13,368 bases of DNA, from the NCBI GenBank assembly GCA_031177555.1, contig JAPSGM010000025.1, forward strand, positions 1 to 13,368, written 5' to 3'. The notes beneath the pieces are model-generated. The model was given only the letters and a program-made list of their open reading frames with translations, was not told the DNA's origin and ran no database searches. Below, one piece after another: positions 7,211 through 11,956 of the stretch (positions are counted from its first letter, which is position 1; each line of letters starts with the position of its first letter). Source of the stretch: Chloroflexota bacterium (GTDB lineage Bacteria > Chloroflexota > Limnocylindria > QHBO01). A program made the position numbers and the translations under genes.

Positions 7211-7435
7211 TTACCCGCTCTGTACCCCGCGCCGCTCCCGCAGCCGGTCGCTCAGCCGATGTAGCGCCTGCTCGGCGAACCGGCCGGCCCCGCTGCCGTA
7301 ATCATCGAAGGCCGGCCCTTCGGCCAGGCCGATCCAGGTGTCATCGAAGCGCCACACCCCGGCCACGTGCGAGCCGAGCGGCAGCGCGGCCTCAGCGGCC
7401 GTCCAGGCTTGCGTCAGCGCGCCGAGCGAGGGCAT
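7211..7435 (-). CDS. Conserved 74-residue hypothetical protein
   Basis: The sequence contains TAAEAALPLGSHVAGVWRFD, then WIGLAEGPAFDDYGSGAG and EQALHRLSDRLRERRG. I recall this W-I-x-L-A-E-G-P-x-F-x-D...G-x-G...E-Q-A-L-x-x-L-x-x-x-L-R pattern from small unnamed proteins of high-GC bacteria, but I know no function. There is no signal peptide or membrane span. It follows the cupin gene with a two-base gap, so the two should share a transcript. Its stop lies three bases from the stop of the convergent gene at 6869-7207. Confidence 0.65.
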   Translation of the reverse strand: MPSLGALTQAWTAAEAALPLGSHVAGVWRFDDTWIGLAEGPAFDDYGSGAGRFAEQALHRLSDRLRERRGVQSG

Positions 7436-7437
7436 GT

Positions 7438-7908
7438 CTATTCGTCAACGGAGGCGATGCCGTAGGCGTGGCGGAGCCTGTCGCCCTCTGCGGGCGAGTT
7501 ATCGCGCCGCGGGGTGATGAAGAATCCCTCCATGCCGGACGGCACGAAGACGTGTAGCAGGCGACCGCCACCTGGTCCGGGTTCGAAGCCGTGCGCCACG
7601 CCCTGTGGACCGAAGACCACTCCACCGGCACCGACCTCCAGTTCCGCATTGCCCACCCGGAACGTGAACTGGCCGTCGAGAACCATGAACGTCTCACTCT
7701 CGCGACGGTGGACGTGAGGACTGGCACCGGTGCCCGGATCGTGGCGCGTCTCGAGCACAGTGAGGCTTCCGTCGGTGACCTCGCCGTCCAGCTTGATGAC
7801 CGCTTCCCAGCCGTCGTGCTGAACAGATTTTCCGCCGCCGGGCTCGATGACTTCTGGCCGCACGCCGGCATAGTACGCCGACCATTCCGCGTACTCGCAG
7901 CGTTTCAT
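7438..7908 (-). CDS. Cupin-domain protein
   Basis: A 156-residue single-domain cupin. Motif 1 is PHVHRRESETFMVLDG, with likely metal ligands H65, H67 and E70 or E72. Motif 2 is GVVFGPQGVAHGFEP, with H106. The domain runs from about residue 35 to 125, with N-terminal VIEPGGGKS and a short C-terminal tail. I chose the ATG at 7908 because it gives a normal cupin length; the frame runs on toward 8121 but crosses the repeat at 7943-8003. A weak purine run sits directly before the ATG. Cupins of this plain type bind a metal and may be enzymes (dioxygenases, isomerases) or storage folds; the sequence alone does not choose. It is co-directional and nearly contiguous with the 74-residue gene. Confidence 0.8.
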   Translation of the reverse strand: MKRCEYAEWSAYYAGVRPEVIEPGGGKSVQHDGWEAVIKLDGEVTDGSLTVLETRHDPGTGASPHVHRRESETFMVLDGQFTFRVGNAELEVGAGGVVFGPQGVAHGFEPGPGGGRLLHVFVPSGMEGFFITPRRDNSPAEGDRLRHAYGIASVDE

Positions 7909-7942
7909 CCCCGTGCGCCGAGGCTTCTTCTGGCGCGTAATA

Positions 7943-8003
7943 GGCCGGGGTCGCCTGCACCGCCCGATCCCCGCGGATCTGCGGCCGTCAACGTCGCCCC
8001 GGC
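7943..8003 (+). repeat. Palindromic intergenic repeat, copy 1 (full)
   Basis: Sixty-one bases from GGCCGGGGTCGCCTGCACC to CAACGTCGCCCCGGC. The ends are inverted (GGCCGGGG / CCCCGGC), and the apex is GATCC-ccgc-GGATC. It lies upstream of the membrane protein gene at 8093. Similarity to copy 6 continues past its right end (GATTGTCGCC at 8010-8019). Confidence 0.85.
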
Positions 8004-8080
8004 GGTCGCGATTGTCGCCTGGGTGACTTTCGATCCGCTTGCTGCCGGCTACGGTGGCGATAAGCCGGTGGTTTCCGCAT

Positions 8081-8087
8081 GGAGGGG
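8081..8087 (+). promoter_or_regulatory. Ribosome binding site deciding the 8093 start
   Basis: GGAGGGG lies five bases before GTG at 8093, a better spacing than for the in-frame ATG at 8102. Confidence 0.55.
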
Positions 8088-8092
8088 AATCC

Positions 8093-8599
8093 GTGGATGT
8101 GATGACCATCATTCTGCGCATCGTCCATATCGTGTCCGGCGTAGTGTGGGTCGGCGGCGCAGCACTCTTCTTCTTCTACATCGAACCGACTCTCAACAAG
8201 CTCGGGCCGGAAGCCGAAAAGTTCATCGATGAGCTGGTGAACCGCCGGAAACTGCCGATCTACTTCATCGTCTTCTCGACGCTCAATGTTCTGGCAGGCG
8301 TCACCCTCTATTGGATGAACTTCGAAGGGGTCGGCACATCGCCCTACGGTTTGGCGCTCGGCATCGGCGGCCTGGCCGCGATTGCGGCCTGGCTCGGTGG
8401 AGCACTCCTAATCCCACGGTTTATCGACAGGGTAGGTGCTATCGGGGCCGAGATGAAGGCGGCCGGCGGACCACCGTCGCCCGACCTCGTCGCTCGGATG
8501 CATGCCGCCCAAAGCAGGCTCCGCATCGTGGGAGGCATCGTCTTGGGCCTGCTCACGCTTGCCGTCGTGGCGATGGCGAGCGCTCGATACATCGGCTAA
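8093..8599 (+). CDS. Four-span membrane protein, DUF2269/CopD-like
   Basis: A 168-residue integral membrane protein. The first span (about 5-27, IILRIVHIVSGVVWVGGAAL) carries a histidine in the L-H-I-x-S-G-x-x-W-x-G-G pattern seen in DUF2269 and CopD-like proteins, where such histidines may bind heme or metal. Further spans are at about 52-72 (PIYFIVFSTLNVLAGVTLYW), 84-108 and 147-165. A hydrophilic helix between the third and fourth spans ends MHAAQSRLR. I use the GTG at 8093 because of the binding site at 8081; the ATG at 8102 would remove three residues. A TANNNT-like TACGGT sits at 8050-8055. The gene is bounded by repeat copies 1 and 2. The family assignment is tentative. Confidence 0.7.
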   Translation: MDVMTIILRIVHIVSGVVWVGGAALFFFYIEPTLNKLGPEAEKFIDELVNRRKLPIYFIVFSTLNVLAGVTLYWMNFEGVGTSPYGLALGIGGLAAIAAWLGGALLIPRFIDRVGAIGAEMKAAGGPPSPDLVARMHAAQSRLRIVGGIVLGLLTLAVVAMASARYIG

Positions 8600-8611
8600 G
8601 AGAGTCGACAA

Positions 8612-8633
8612 GGCCGGGGTCGCCTGCACCGCC
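8612..8633 (+). repeat. Palindromic repeat, left half (copy 2)
   Basis: Twenty-two bases identical to the left arm of copy 1 (GGCCGGGG, then TCGCCTGCACCGCC). Similarity stops just before the apex. It starts 13 bases after the stop of the membrane protein gene. Its missing right half appears at 9207-9235, on the far side of the lipoprotein gene. Confidence 0.8.
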
Positions 8634-8657
8634 GTCTAGGCCTGCACTTCGGTCTAG
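8622..8657 (+). repeat. 18-base tandem duplication at the repeat arm
   Basis: GCCTGCACCGCCGTCTAG (8622-8639) is followed directly by GCCTGCACTTCGGTCTAG (8640-8657), matching at 15 of 18 positions. The first unit overlaps the left arm of the palindromic repeat; the second ends just before the GTG of the next gene. Confidence 0.6.
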
Positions 8658-8658
8658 C

Positions 8659-9186
8659 GTGAGAACGCTACGCCGACGAGCAGTCACGAGTCCTGTGTCG
8701 GTAGCGGCCGCCGCCTTTGCCCTGGCCGCCTGCGTCGGGGCGTCGATCCCCCGAGACATCTACACGCCCGACCTCGCAGGCCCTGTATCGCAGATCGAGC
8801 AGGTGCCCGGTGGCCCGAACGAGCGAGTCCATGTCGGTGACCGTGTGATCGACTTTTCTCGCGACGATCCTCGGCCGCTAGGCGGCGATCGGATAGCTGA
8901 GGGGGACCTCCTCATCTACGGACGCATGGACACCTCCGCCTGGTTTGTGCCCGTAGCGCAGCCGGAAACCGGTCCCCTTGCCGATTGTTACGTGATTTCC
9001 GACGCTATCGCGTTCGATGACGGCGACGGCGTCATCATTGCCTATGAGGCTGGTGCGGGCGTCCGGTTGCCAAAGGCTGACGCCTTCATCACGCCCGCTG
9101 ACCTAGAGGACAACGGTTCGTATCCAGACTGGGTCGACACCTTCTGTTTGGACGCCCGCGGGCAGATTCTCGGAGCCAGTAAGTAA
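8659..9186 (+). CDS. Predicted lipoprotein, unrecognised family
   Basis: A 175-residue protein with a basic n-region (VRTLRRRAV), a hydrophobic core and the lipobox LAAC, giving a lipidated cysteine at residue 25. The mature part is acidic and looks like a small beta-rich domain (ERVHVGDRVIDFSRDDPRPL, GDLLIYGRMDTSAWFVPVAQ, YVISDAIAFDDGDGVIIAYE), ending DTFCLDARGQILGASK, with two further cysteines. I start it at GTG 8659 because this supplies the charged n-region; the in-frame GTG at 8695 would leave almost none. No good Shine-Dalgarno sequence is visible. The frame extends upstream through the previous gene, but that is a shadow. The gene lies between the left and right halves of one palindromic repeat. 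Function unknown. Confidence 0.7.
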   Translation: MRTLRRRAVTSPVSVAAAAFALAACVGASIPRDIYTPDLAGPVSQIEQVPGGPNERVHVGDRVIDFSRDDPRPLGGDRIAEGDLLIYGRMDTSAWFVPVAQPETGPLADCYVISDAIAFDDGDGVIIAYEAGAGVRLPKADAFITPADLEDNGSYPDWVDTFCLDARGQILGASK

Positions 9187-9206
9187 GGGACTAGGGCGGG
9201 GCGGTT

Positions 9207-9235
9207 GATCAGCGGCCGTCAACGTCGCCCCGGCC
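9207..9235 (+). repeat. Palindromic repeat, right half (copy 3)
   Basis: Twenty-nine bases from GATCAGCGGCCGTC to AACGTCGCCCCGGCC, identical to the right arm of copy 4. The left part is missing; only a GGCGGGGCGG remnant precedes it. It begins 21 bases after the lipoprotein stop codon. Confidence 0.8.
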
Positions 9236-9298
9236 CGGAGCACCTTAGGAATCCCGCTTACTGGCGGCTTACCCAGCAATCCTGCATGGCAGGGAAAC

Positions 9299-9880
9299 TC
9301 AGCAAGCGAGCGTGATTCCCTCGTTTACCACCCGAAACTCCTCCTGACGCGTAATGAGCAGCCGGACATGCGCAGTGATGCGGCACACGTCGCCGTCCGC
9401 GTCCTCAACCCAGCCCGTCGAGCGAAACCCGAACGAGTTCGTTCTCGTCAGCGTCACATTGAGGTCGTTGTCGTTGCCGACGGTCCGCCAGGTTCCGGAG
9501 TAGAGCGGGATCGGCGTGCCACCCGCCTCGAGGATTTCGCACGGGTGGCCCGAGGTTAGGTCGTATACGAATACCTCGGCCACCGCTTGATGAACCTTGC
9601 CGAGAACGGGTCCCGCCGGCGTCTGGACGTCCATGAACTGCGCCGGATCGTCGAAGCCCTCGCCGAGACATCCTTCTTCGGGTGGGGGCCCACCAAGAGC
9701 AATCAGCCCGTCCTTCTCGTCAACGTATCCAGCCGCGAACCCCACGTCGGTGTACCGGATCACCACCCCTGAGCTGTCCGGAGGCGCCGCGATGGCAAGG
9801 GATGCGGTCAACAGGAGGGCGAGAGTTGCCCCCGCGAATGCAAATCGCCGTCGCCGGCGGCGGAACGCGGGAATCATCAT
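9299..9880 (-). CDS. Secreted hypothetical protein
   Basis: A 193-residue exported protein. It has a strikingly basic n-region (RRRRRR at 7-12), a hydrophobic core (FAGATLALLLTASLAIA) and a likely signal peptidase I site near AIAA at about 30-32. The mature domain contains four cysteines (71, 114, 166, 193), enough for two disulfides, and is otherwise beta-like and acidic (VIRYTDVGFAAGYVDEKDG, NDNDLNVTLTRTNSFGFRST, VCRITAHVRLLITRQEEFRV). The C-terminal cysteine is the last residue. The ATG at 9880 has GGAGG six bases upstream. It is the only minus-strand gene in the repeat-bounded stretch 7943-11492. I do not recognise the family. Confidence 0.75.
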   Translation of the reverse strand: MMIPAFRRRRRRFAFAGATLALLLTASLAIAAPPDSSGVVIRYTDVGFAAGYVDEKDGLIALGGPPPEEGCLGEGFDDPAQFMDVQTPAGPVLGKVHQAVAEVFVYDLTSGHPCEILEAGGTPIPLYSGTWRTVGNDNDLNVTLTRTNSFGFRSTGWVEDADGDVCRITAHVRLLITRQEEFRVVNEGITLAC

Positions 9881-10200
9881 CCGAAACCTCCCTACGCCCG
9901 CGGGCGGGGTTCGCCATTGGCTCGGCGGGGATCGGGGCGCCCACTGCTGAAAGACCCGCGCTTCGTCGCCTCCCGCGGGCAGCTACTCGACATGCTACGC
10001 CGGTCGGTCAACGCTGCGGGCCGCCTGCACCGCCCGATCCTCGCAGATCAGCGGCCGTCAACGTCGCCCCGGCCTTTGGGATTGGCATGGTTGGAGTGGC
10101 CGGTGCGCACCCGACTGTCTGGAGGACGCCGCGGTGGCAGGAGCGCATGGCCGGCAGCGTCCAGTTCGGATGGCGGGTTACTTGCATCGCCGCCAACCCC
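9881..10200. other. Intergenic region holding repeat copy 4
   Basis: About 320 bases between divergently pointing genes. It contains repeat copy 4 (10018-10074). Just before that lies GGTCAACGCTGCGGGCC (10006-10022), which resembles a degraded right arm of the same repeat. Downstream, TTGGCA at 10082-10087 could serve as a -35, but I see no matching -10. The frames open here cross the repeat and do not look coding. Confidence 0.5.
10018..10074 (+). repeat. Palindromic repeat, copy 4 (near-full)
   Basis: From GGGCCGCCTGCACC through GATCCTCGCAGATC to CAACGTCGCCCCGGCC. The extreme left end is degraded; the centre and right arm match copies 1, 3 and 6 closely. Same orientation as the other copies. 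Confidence 0.85.
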
Positions 10201-10683
10201 ATGACTGCCGCACTCTCAGGTACCCATCCTAATCCTGCGCTGCCGACCATCCTTCTCGGCCTCGGGCTAGGCGGGTTCTTTGACGGTGTTGTGCTGCATC
10301 AGATCCTGCAATGGCACCACATGCTATCGGCCCACCTGCCGCCCGATTCGGTGGCCAACCTTGAGATCAACACCCTCGCCGACGGACTGTTCCATGCATC
10401 AACCTGGTGCTTGACGGTGATCGGTGTGTTCTTGCTGTATCGCCAGGCTCGCGGTGGTGCATCGCTGCGGTGGCAAGGGCTGCTGGGCGGTCTGCTGACG
10501 GGATGGGGGGCATTCAATGTGGCTGAAGGGTTAATCAACCATCAGCTGCTGGGAATCCATCATGTTCGGCCAGGACCGGATGAGCTGCTCTATGACGTCG
10601 GCTTCCTCGTTTGGGGAGCGGCCATGCTGGCGGTCGGCGTGCTAATGCTCCGACAACACGAGACGGATCGAGAGCGCGCATGA
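10201..10683 (+). CDS. DUF2243 membrane protein
   Basis: A 160-residue protein with the family's signature first span GLGLGGFFDGVVLHQILQWH (20-39), followed by HMLSAHLP and the conserved NTLADGLFHASTW (57-69). Further spans are at about 68-81, 91-110 (GLLGGLLTGWGAFNVAEGLI) and 130-150. NHQLLGIHHVRPG (113-125) supplies more conserved histidines. DUF2243 proteins are four-span membrane proteins of unknown function; the repeated histidines suggest metal or heme binding. The ATG at 10201 fits the family's usual start; an in-frame ATG at 10147 preceded by AGGAG would add 18 residues. It is followed by repeat copy 5 after seven bases. Confidence 0.85.
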   Translation: MTAALSGTHPNPALPTILLGLGLGGFFDGVVLHQILQWHHMLSAHLPPDSVANLEINTLADGLFHASTWCLTVIGVFLLYRQARGGASLRWQGLLGGLLTGWGAFNVAEGLINHQLLGIHHVRPGPDELLYDVGFLVWGAAMLAVGVLMLRQHETDRERA

Positions 10684-10690
10684 GTTCGAC

Positions 10691-10726
10691 GCCGGGATCG
10701 CCTGCACCGGCCGGTCCTCGCGGATC
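10691..10726 (+). repeat. Palindromic repeat, left half plus apex (copy 5)
   Basis: GCCGGGATCGCCTGCACC then GGCCGGTCCTCGCGGATC, matching copy 1 at 32 of 36 positions. The apex GGTCC-tcgc-GGATC still pairs with a G-T wobble. The right arm is absent. It begins seven bases after the DUF2243 stop. Confidence 0.8.
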
Positions 10727-10742
10727 GTCTGCGAGGCCCACG

Positions 10743-10748
10743 TACACT
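10743..10748 (+). promoter_or_regulatory. Candidate -10 for a leaderless transcript
   Basis: TACACT (TANNNT) ends six bases before the ATG at 10755. There is no Shine-Dalgarno sequence in that interval. The -35 region falls in the repeat remnant and is not recognisable. Confidence 0.4.
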
Positions 10749-10754
10749 ATCCAC

Positions 10755-10973
10755 ATGGCAGAGGAGCTCCATCCGGAGGAGCCGTTTGGCGTCCAAGGTG
10801 CGAATGAGAACATTTGGCACATCGCCGCGGCGGAGCGCTGGAGCGGTGGCTCGATCATCGGACATCGGACTTTCTGTGGTCGCAATTACGCGGAGCCGAT
10901 TACGAAGCACGATCTAGCCGGCCTCGACGAGGTGTGCTCCGACTGCACCGCACAGGTCGCCCAGCGTCATTGA
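10755..10973 (+). CDS. 72-residue protein with CGR and CxxC motifs
   Basis: A small soluble protein, MAEELHPEEPFGVQGANENI and so on, with NIWHIAAAERWSGG, then HRTFCGRNYAEPI and a C-terminal CSDCTAQVAQRH. The histidine, the CGR cysteine and the C-x-x-C pair could form a single zinc site. I recall similar W-H-x ... CGR ... C-x-x-C layouts in small unnamed proteins of actinobacteria and chloroflexi. The frame continues upstream to 10611, but the ATG at 10755 is preferred because it follows the -10-like TACACT and excludes the repeat. A hairpin (10975-11000) begins two bases after the TGA. Function unknown. Confidence 0.65.
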   Translation: MAEELHPEEPFGVQGANENIWHIAAAERWSGGSIIGHRTFCGRNYAEPITKHDLAGLDEVCSDCTAQVAQRH

Positions 10974-10974
10974 A

Positions 10975-11000
10975 CTCCTGCCCTCCATCTGAGGCAGGAG
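10975..11000 (+). terminator. Hairpin after the 72-residue gene
   Basis: CTCCTGCC (10975-10982) pairs perfectly with GGCAGGAG (10993-11000) around a ten-base loop, two bases after the stop codon. There is no T-tract, so intrinsic termination is doubtful; it may stabilise the message end. Its last base is the first base of repeat copy 6. Confidence 0.45.
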
Positions 11001-11062
11001 GCCGGGGTCGCCTGCACCGCCCGATCTTGACGAGATCAGCGGCCGTCAACGTTGCCCCGGCC
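11000..11062 (+). repeat. Palindromic repeat, copy 6 (full)
   Basis: Sixty-three bases with complete inverted ends GGCCGGGG / CCCCGGCC and the apex GATCT-tgacg-AGATC. Compared with copy 1 the last apex pair changes from C-G to T-A, so pairing is kept. The right arm has one change (CAACGTTGCCCC). Confidence 0.88.
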
Positions 11063-11069
11063 TCGGTGA

Positions 11070-11097
11070 TTGTCGCCGGCATCGCCGTGCCCATAAT
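11070..11097 (+). promoter_or_regulatory. Candidate sigma-70 promoter for the 11128 gene pair
   Basis: TTGTCG (11070-11075), a 16-base spacer and CATAAT (11092-11097). The start of transcription would fall near 11104, followed by a GAGGA binding site before GTG 11128. The -35 lies in the conserved right flank of the repeat, GATTGTCGCC, which copy 1 also has. Confidence 0.5.
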
Positions 11098-11127
11098 GGC
11101 GGGGCATAGAAGCTTGAGGATGCTGCC

Positions 11128-11325
11128 GTGCTGCTCGGCGGGCTGGCACTTGTGTGGCTGCCAGCTATCGGTCTCGCCGTACTCTTTCCCGACGGCGGTA
11201 TCGGCGCTTCTGCCATTTGGGTCGTGGCCTGCGCCGCCGGATGGGCACTCGGTATTTACACCGGGATCGACATGCAGGTGAATGCCGAGCGCAGCCGCCG
11301 CGAGGGCGAGACTCTCGATCCATGA
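11128..11325 (+). CDS. Small two-span membrane protein
   Basis: A 65-residue protein starting at GTG. Two hydrophobic segments (about 2-20, LLGGLALVWLPAIGLAVLF, and 27-45, ASAIWVVACAAGWALGIYTG) are joined by a short PDGG turn, and a hydrophilic, charged tail (DMQVNAERSRREGETLDP) follows. GAGGA lies seven bases before the GTG. Its TGA overlaps the ATG of the next gene (ATGA), so the two are coupled. A sigma-70-like promoter lies at 11070-11097, just after repeat copy 6. I do not recognise the family. Confidence 0.6.
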   Translation: MLLGGLALVWLPAIGLAVLFPDGGIGASAIWVVACAAGWALGIYTGIDMQVNAERSRREGETLDP

Positions 11326-11492
11326 AGTTGATCGCTGCTGGCTCGACTGCCTTCCTGACCGCTCTCGCGATCGCGTTCCTGATCTCGTACGTACTCCGGC
11401 CCTGCTACGTGCCGACCTCTGGCGAGGATCGGCTGTGTCTCGTCGAGACCTACGAGTCGCCGATCCCCTGCGGCTGCATGGACCAGGAATGA
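11322..11492 (+). CDS. Small exported or anchored cysteine-rich peptide
   Basis: A 56-residue product. The N-terminus MKLIAAGSTAFLTALAIAFL with ISYVL is a signal peptide or signal anchor. The remaining part of about 30 residues (RPCYVPTSGEDRLCLVETYE, then SPIPCGCMDQE) holds four cysteines, enough for two disulfides or a metal site. Translation is coupled to the two-span protein by an ATGA overlap. The pairing of a tiny membrane protein with a small cysteine-rich exported peptide is suggestive of a functional unit, for instance a peptide and its immunity or transport partner, but this is speculation. No double-glycine leader is visible. Confidence 0.55.
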   Translation: MKLIAAGSTAFLTALAIAFLISYVLRPCYVPTSGEDRLCLVETYESPIPCGCMDQE

Positions 11493-11716
11493 CCTGCGGA
11501 GTGGGTACGCCTTCCCTCTCGATGCTTCCCGGTCTGCACCCCACGAAGGGCTGACTCGGCACGGTCGGAGCAACGTGGCGCACAGTAGATGCCGCGAACC
11601 AGCGGAATGCCGAGCGCCAACTTGGGCGAGCCGGGGGTGGTACTAGCACCCCCGGCCCATGCGACGCGGAGAGCCGGCCGGTGGGGATAGCCGCTCCCCG
11701 CTGATCTATCCCGGCC
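11493..11716. other. Intergenic boundary between the repeat zone and the prophage genes
   Basis: About 224 bases with no gene that I can support. It holds a perfect hairpin at 11630-11656 and a weaker one near 11677-11699 (GTGGGGA ... TCCCCGC). I see no tRNA and no duplicated attachment core, though the other phage end is outside the window. Confidence 0.5.
11630..11656. terminator. Perfect 10-bp hairpin between convergent units
   Basis: GCCGGGGGTG pairs with CACCCCCGGC around a seven-base loop (GTACTAG). It lies after the last repeat-zone gene and after the end of the phage gene block on the other strand, where a bidirectional terminator would be expected. No T-tract follows on either strand. 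Confidence 0.5.
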
Positions 11717-11953
11717 CTACGGAATCAGCCCGGTGATACGCTGGAAGGCACCGACCAGGACCGAAGCATCGGCGTTGAACCCGATCTCCTCTTCCGCCCT
11801 AAACCCGGTGAGATTCTTATCCCAACGGTCGCCGGCCTCGGAACTAACGTCCACGCGGTAGTCGTCACCGACAAAGAGCGTGGCGCTCTTGAAGTCGCCG
11901 ACGATGCTGGTGTCCGACGCGACGGCGATGGTGGTCACCACCGGCAGGGCGTT
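11717..11953 (-). pseudogene. HK97-type major capsid protein, C-terminal fragment
   Basis: Seventy-eight codons end in VDVSSEAGDRWDKNLTGFRA, then EEEIGFNADASVLVGAFQRI and TGLIP. This is the typical C-terminal end of HK97-fold capsid proteins, including the upstream L-P-V-V-T ... S-I-V-G-D-F strand. Intact members have roughly 300-400 residues, so about three quarters is missing. The frame opens just after a stop at 11956-11954. An ATG at 11957-11955 overlaps the protease stop exactly where a capsid gene should begin, but it is in another frame and stops after 30 codons. A deletion joining the capsid start region to its tail explains this. An in-frame GTG at 11941 could give a 74-residue product. 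Assembly error is the alternative. Confidence 0.75.
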
Positions 11954-11956
11954 TCA

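Noticed and set aside
8311..8658. Upstream extension of the lipoprotein frame
   Set aside because: It overlaps the four-span membrane protein in another frame and the repeat arm; the GTG at 8659 gives a proper lipoprotein signal.
9682..10200. Upstream extension of the DUF2243 frame
   Set aside because: It crosses repeat copy 4 and the secreted-protein gene in antisense; the DUF2243 similarity begins after 10201.
7943..11062. The repeats as classical integron attC sites
   Set aside because: attC sites need paired core sites RYYYAAC and GTTRRRY at their ends. The repeats end in GGCCGGGG/CCCCGGCC, and the only AAC/GTT words are internal and do not fit the cores. No integron integrase is in the window.
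7943..11062. CRISPR array
   Set aside because: The repeats are several hundred bases or more apart, enclose genes and vary in length; no regular short spacers exist.
10900..11649. Minus-strand frame of 249 codons across the small plus-strand genes
   Set aside because: It crosses repeat copy 6 and two plausible genes, is arginine/serine-rich, and has no binding site or motif.
11493..11716. tRNA gene or attachment site at the prophage edge
   Set aside because: No cloverleaf, T-loop or anticodon stem could be assembled, and no second core copy is visible within the window.
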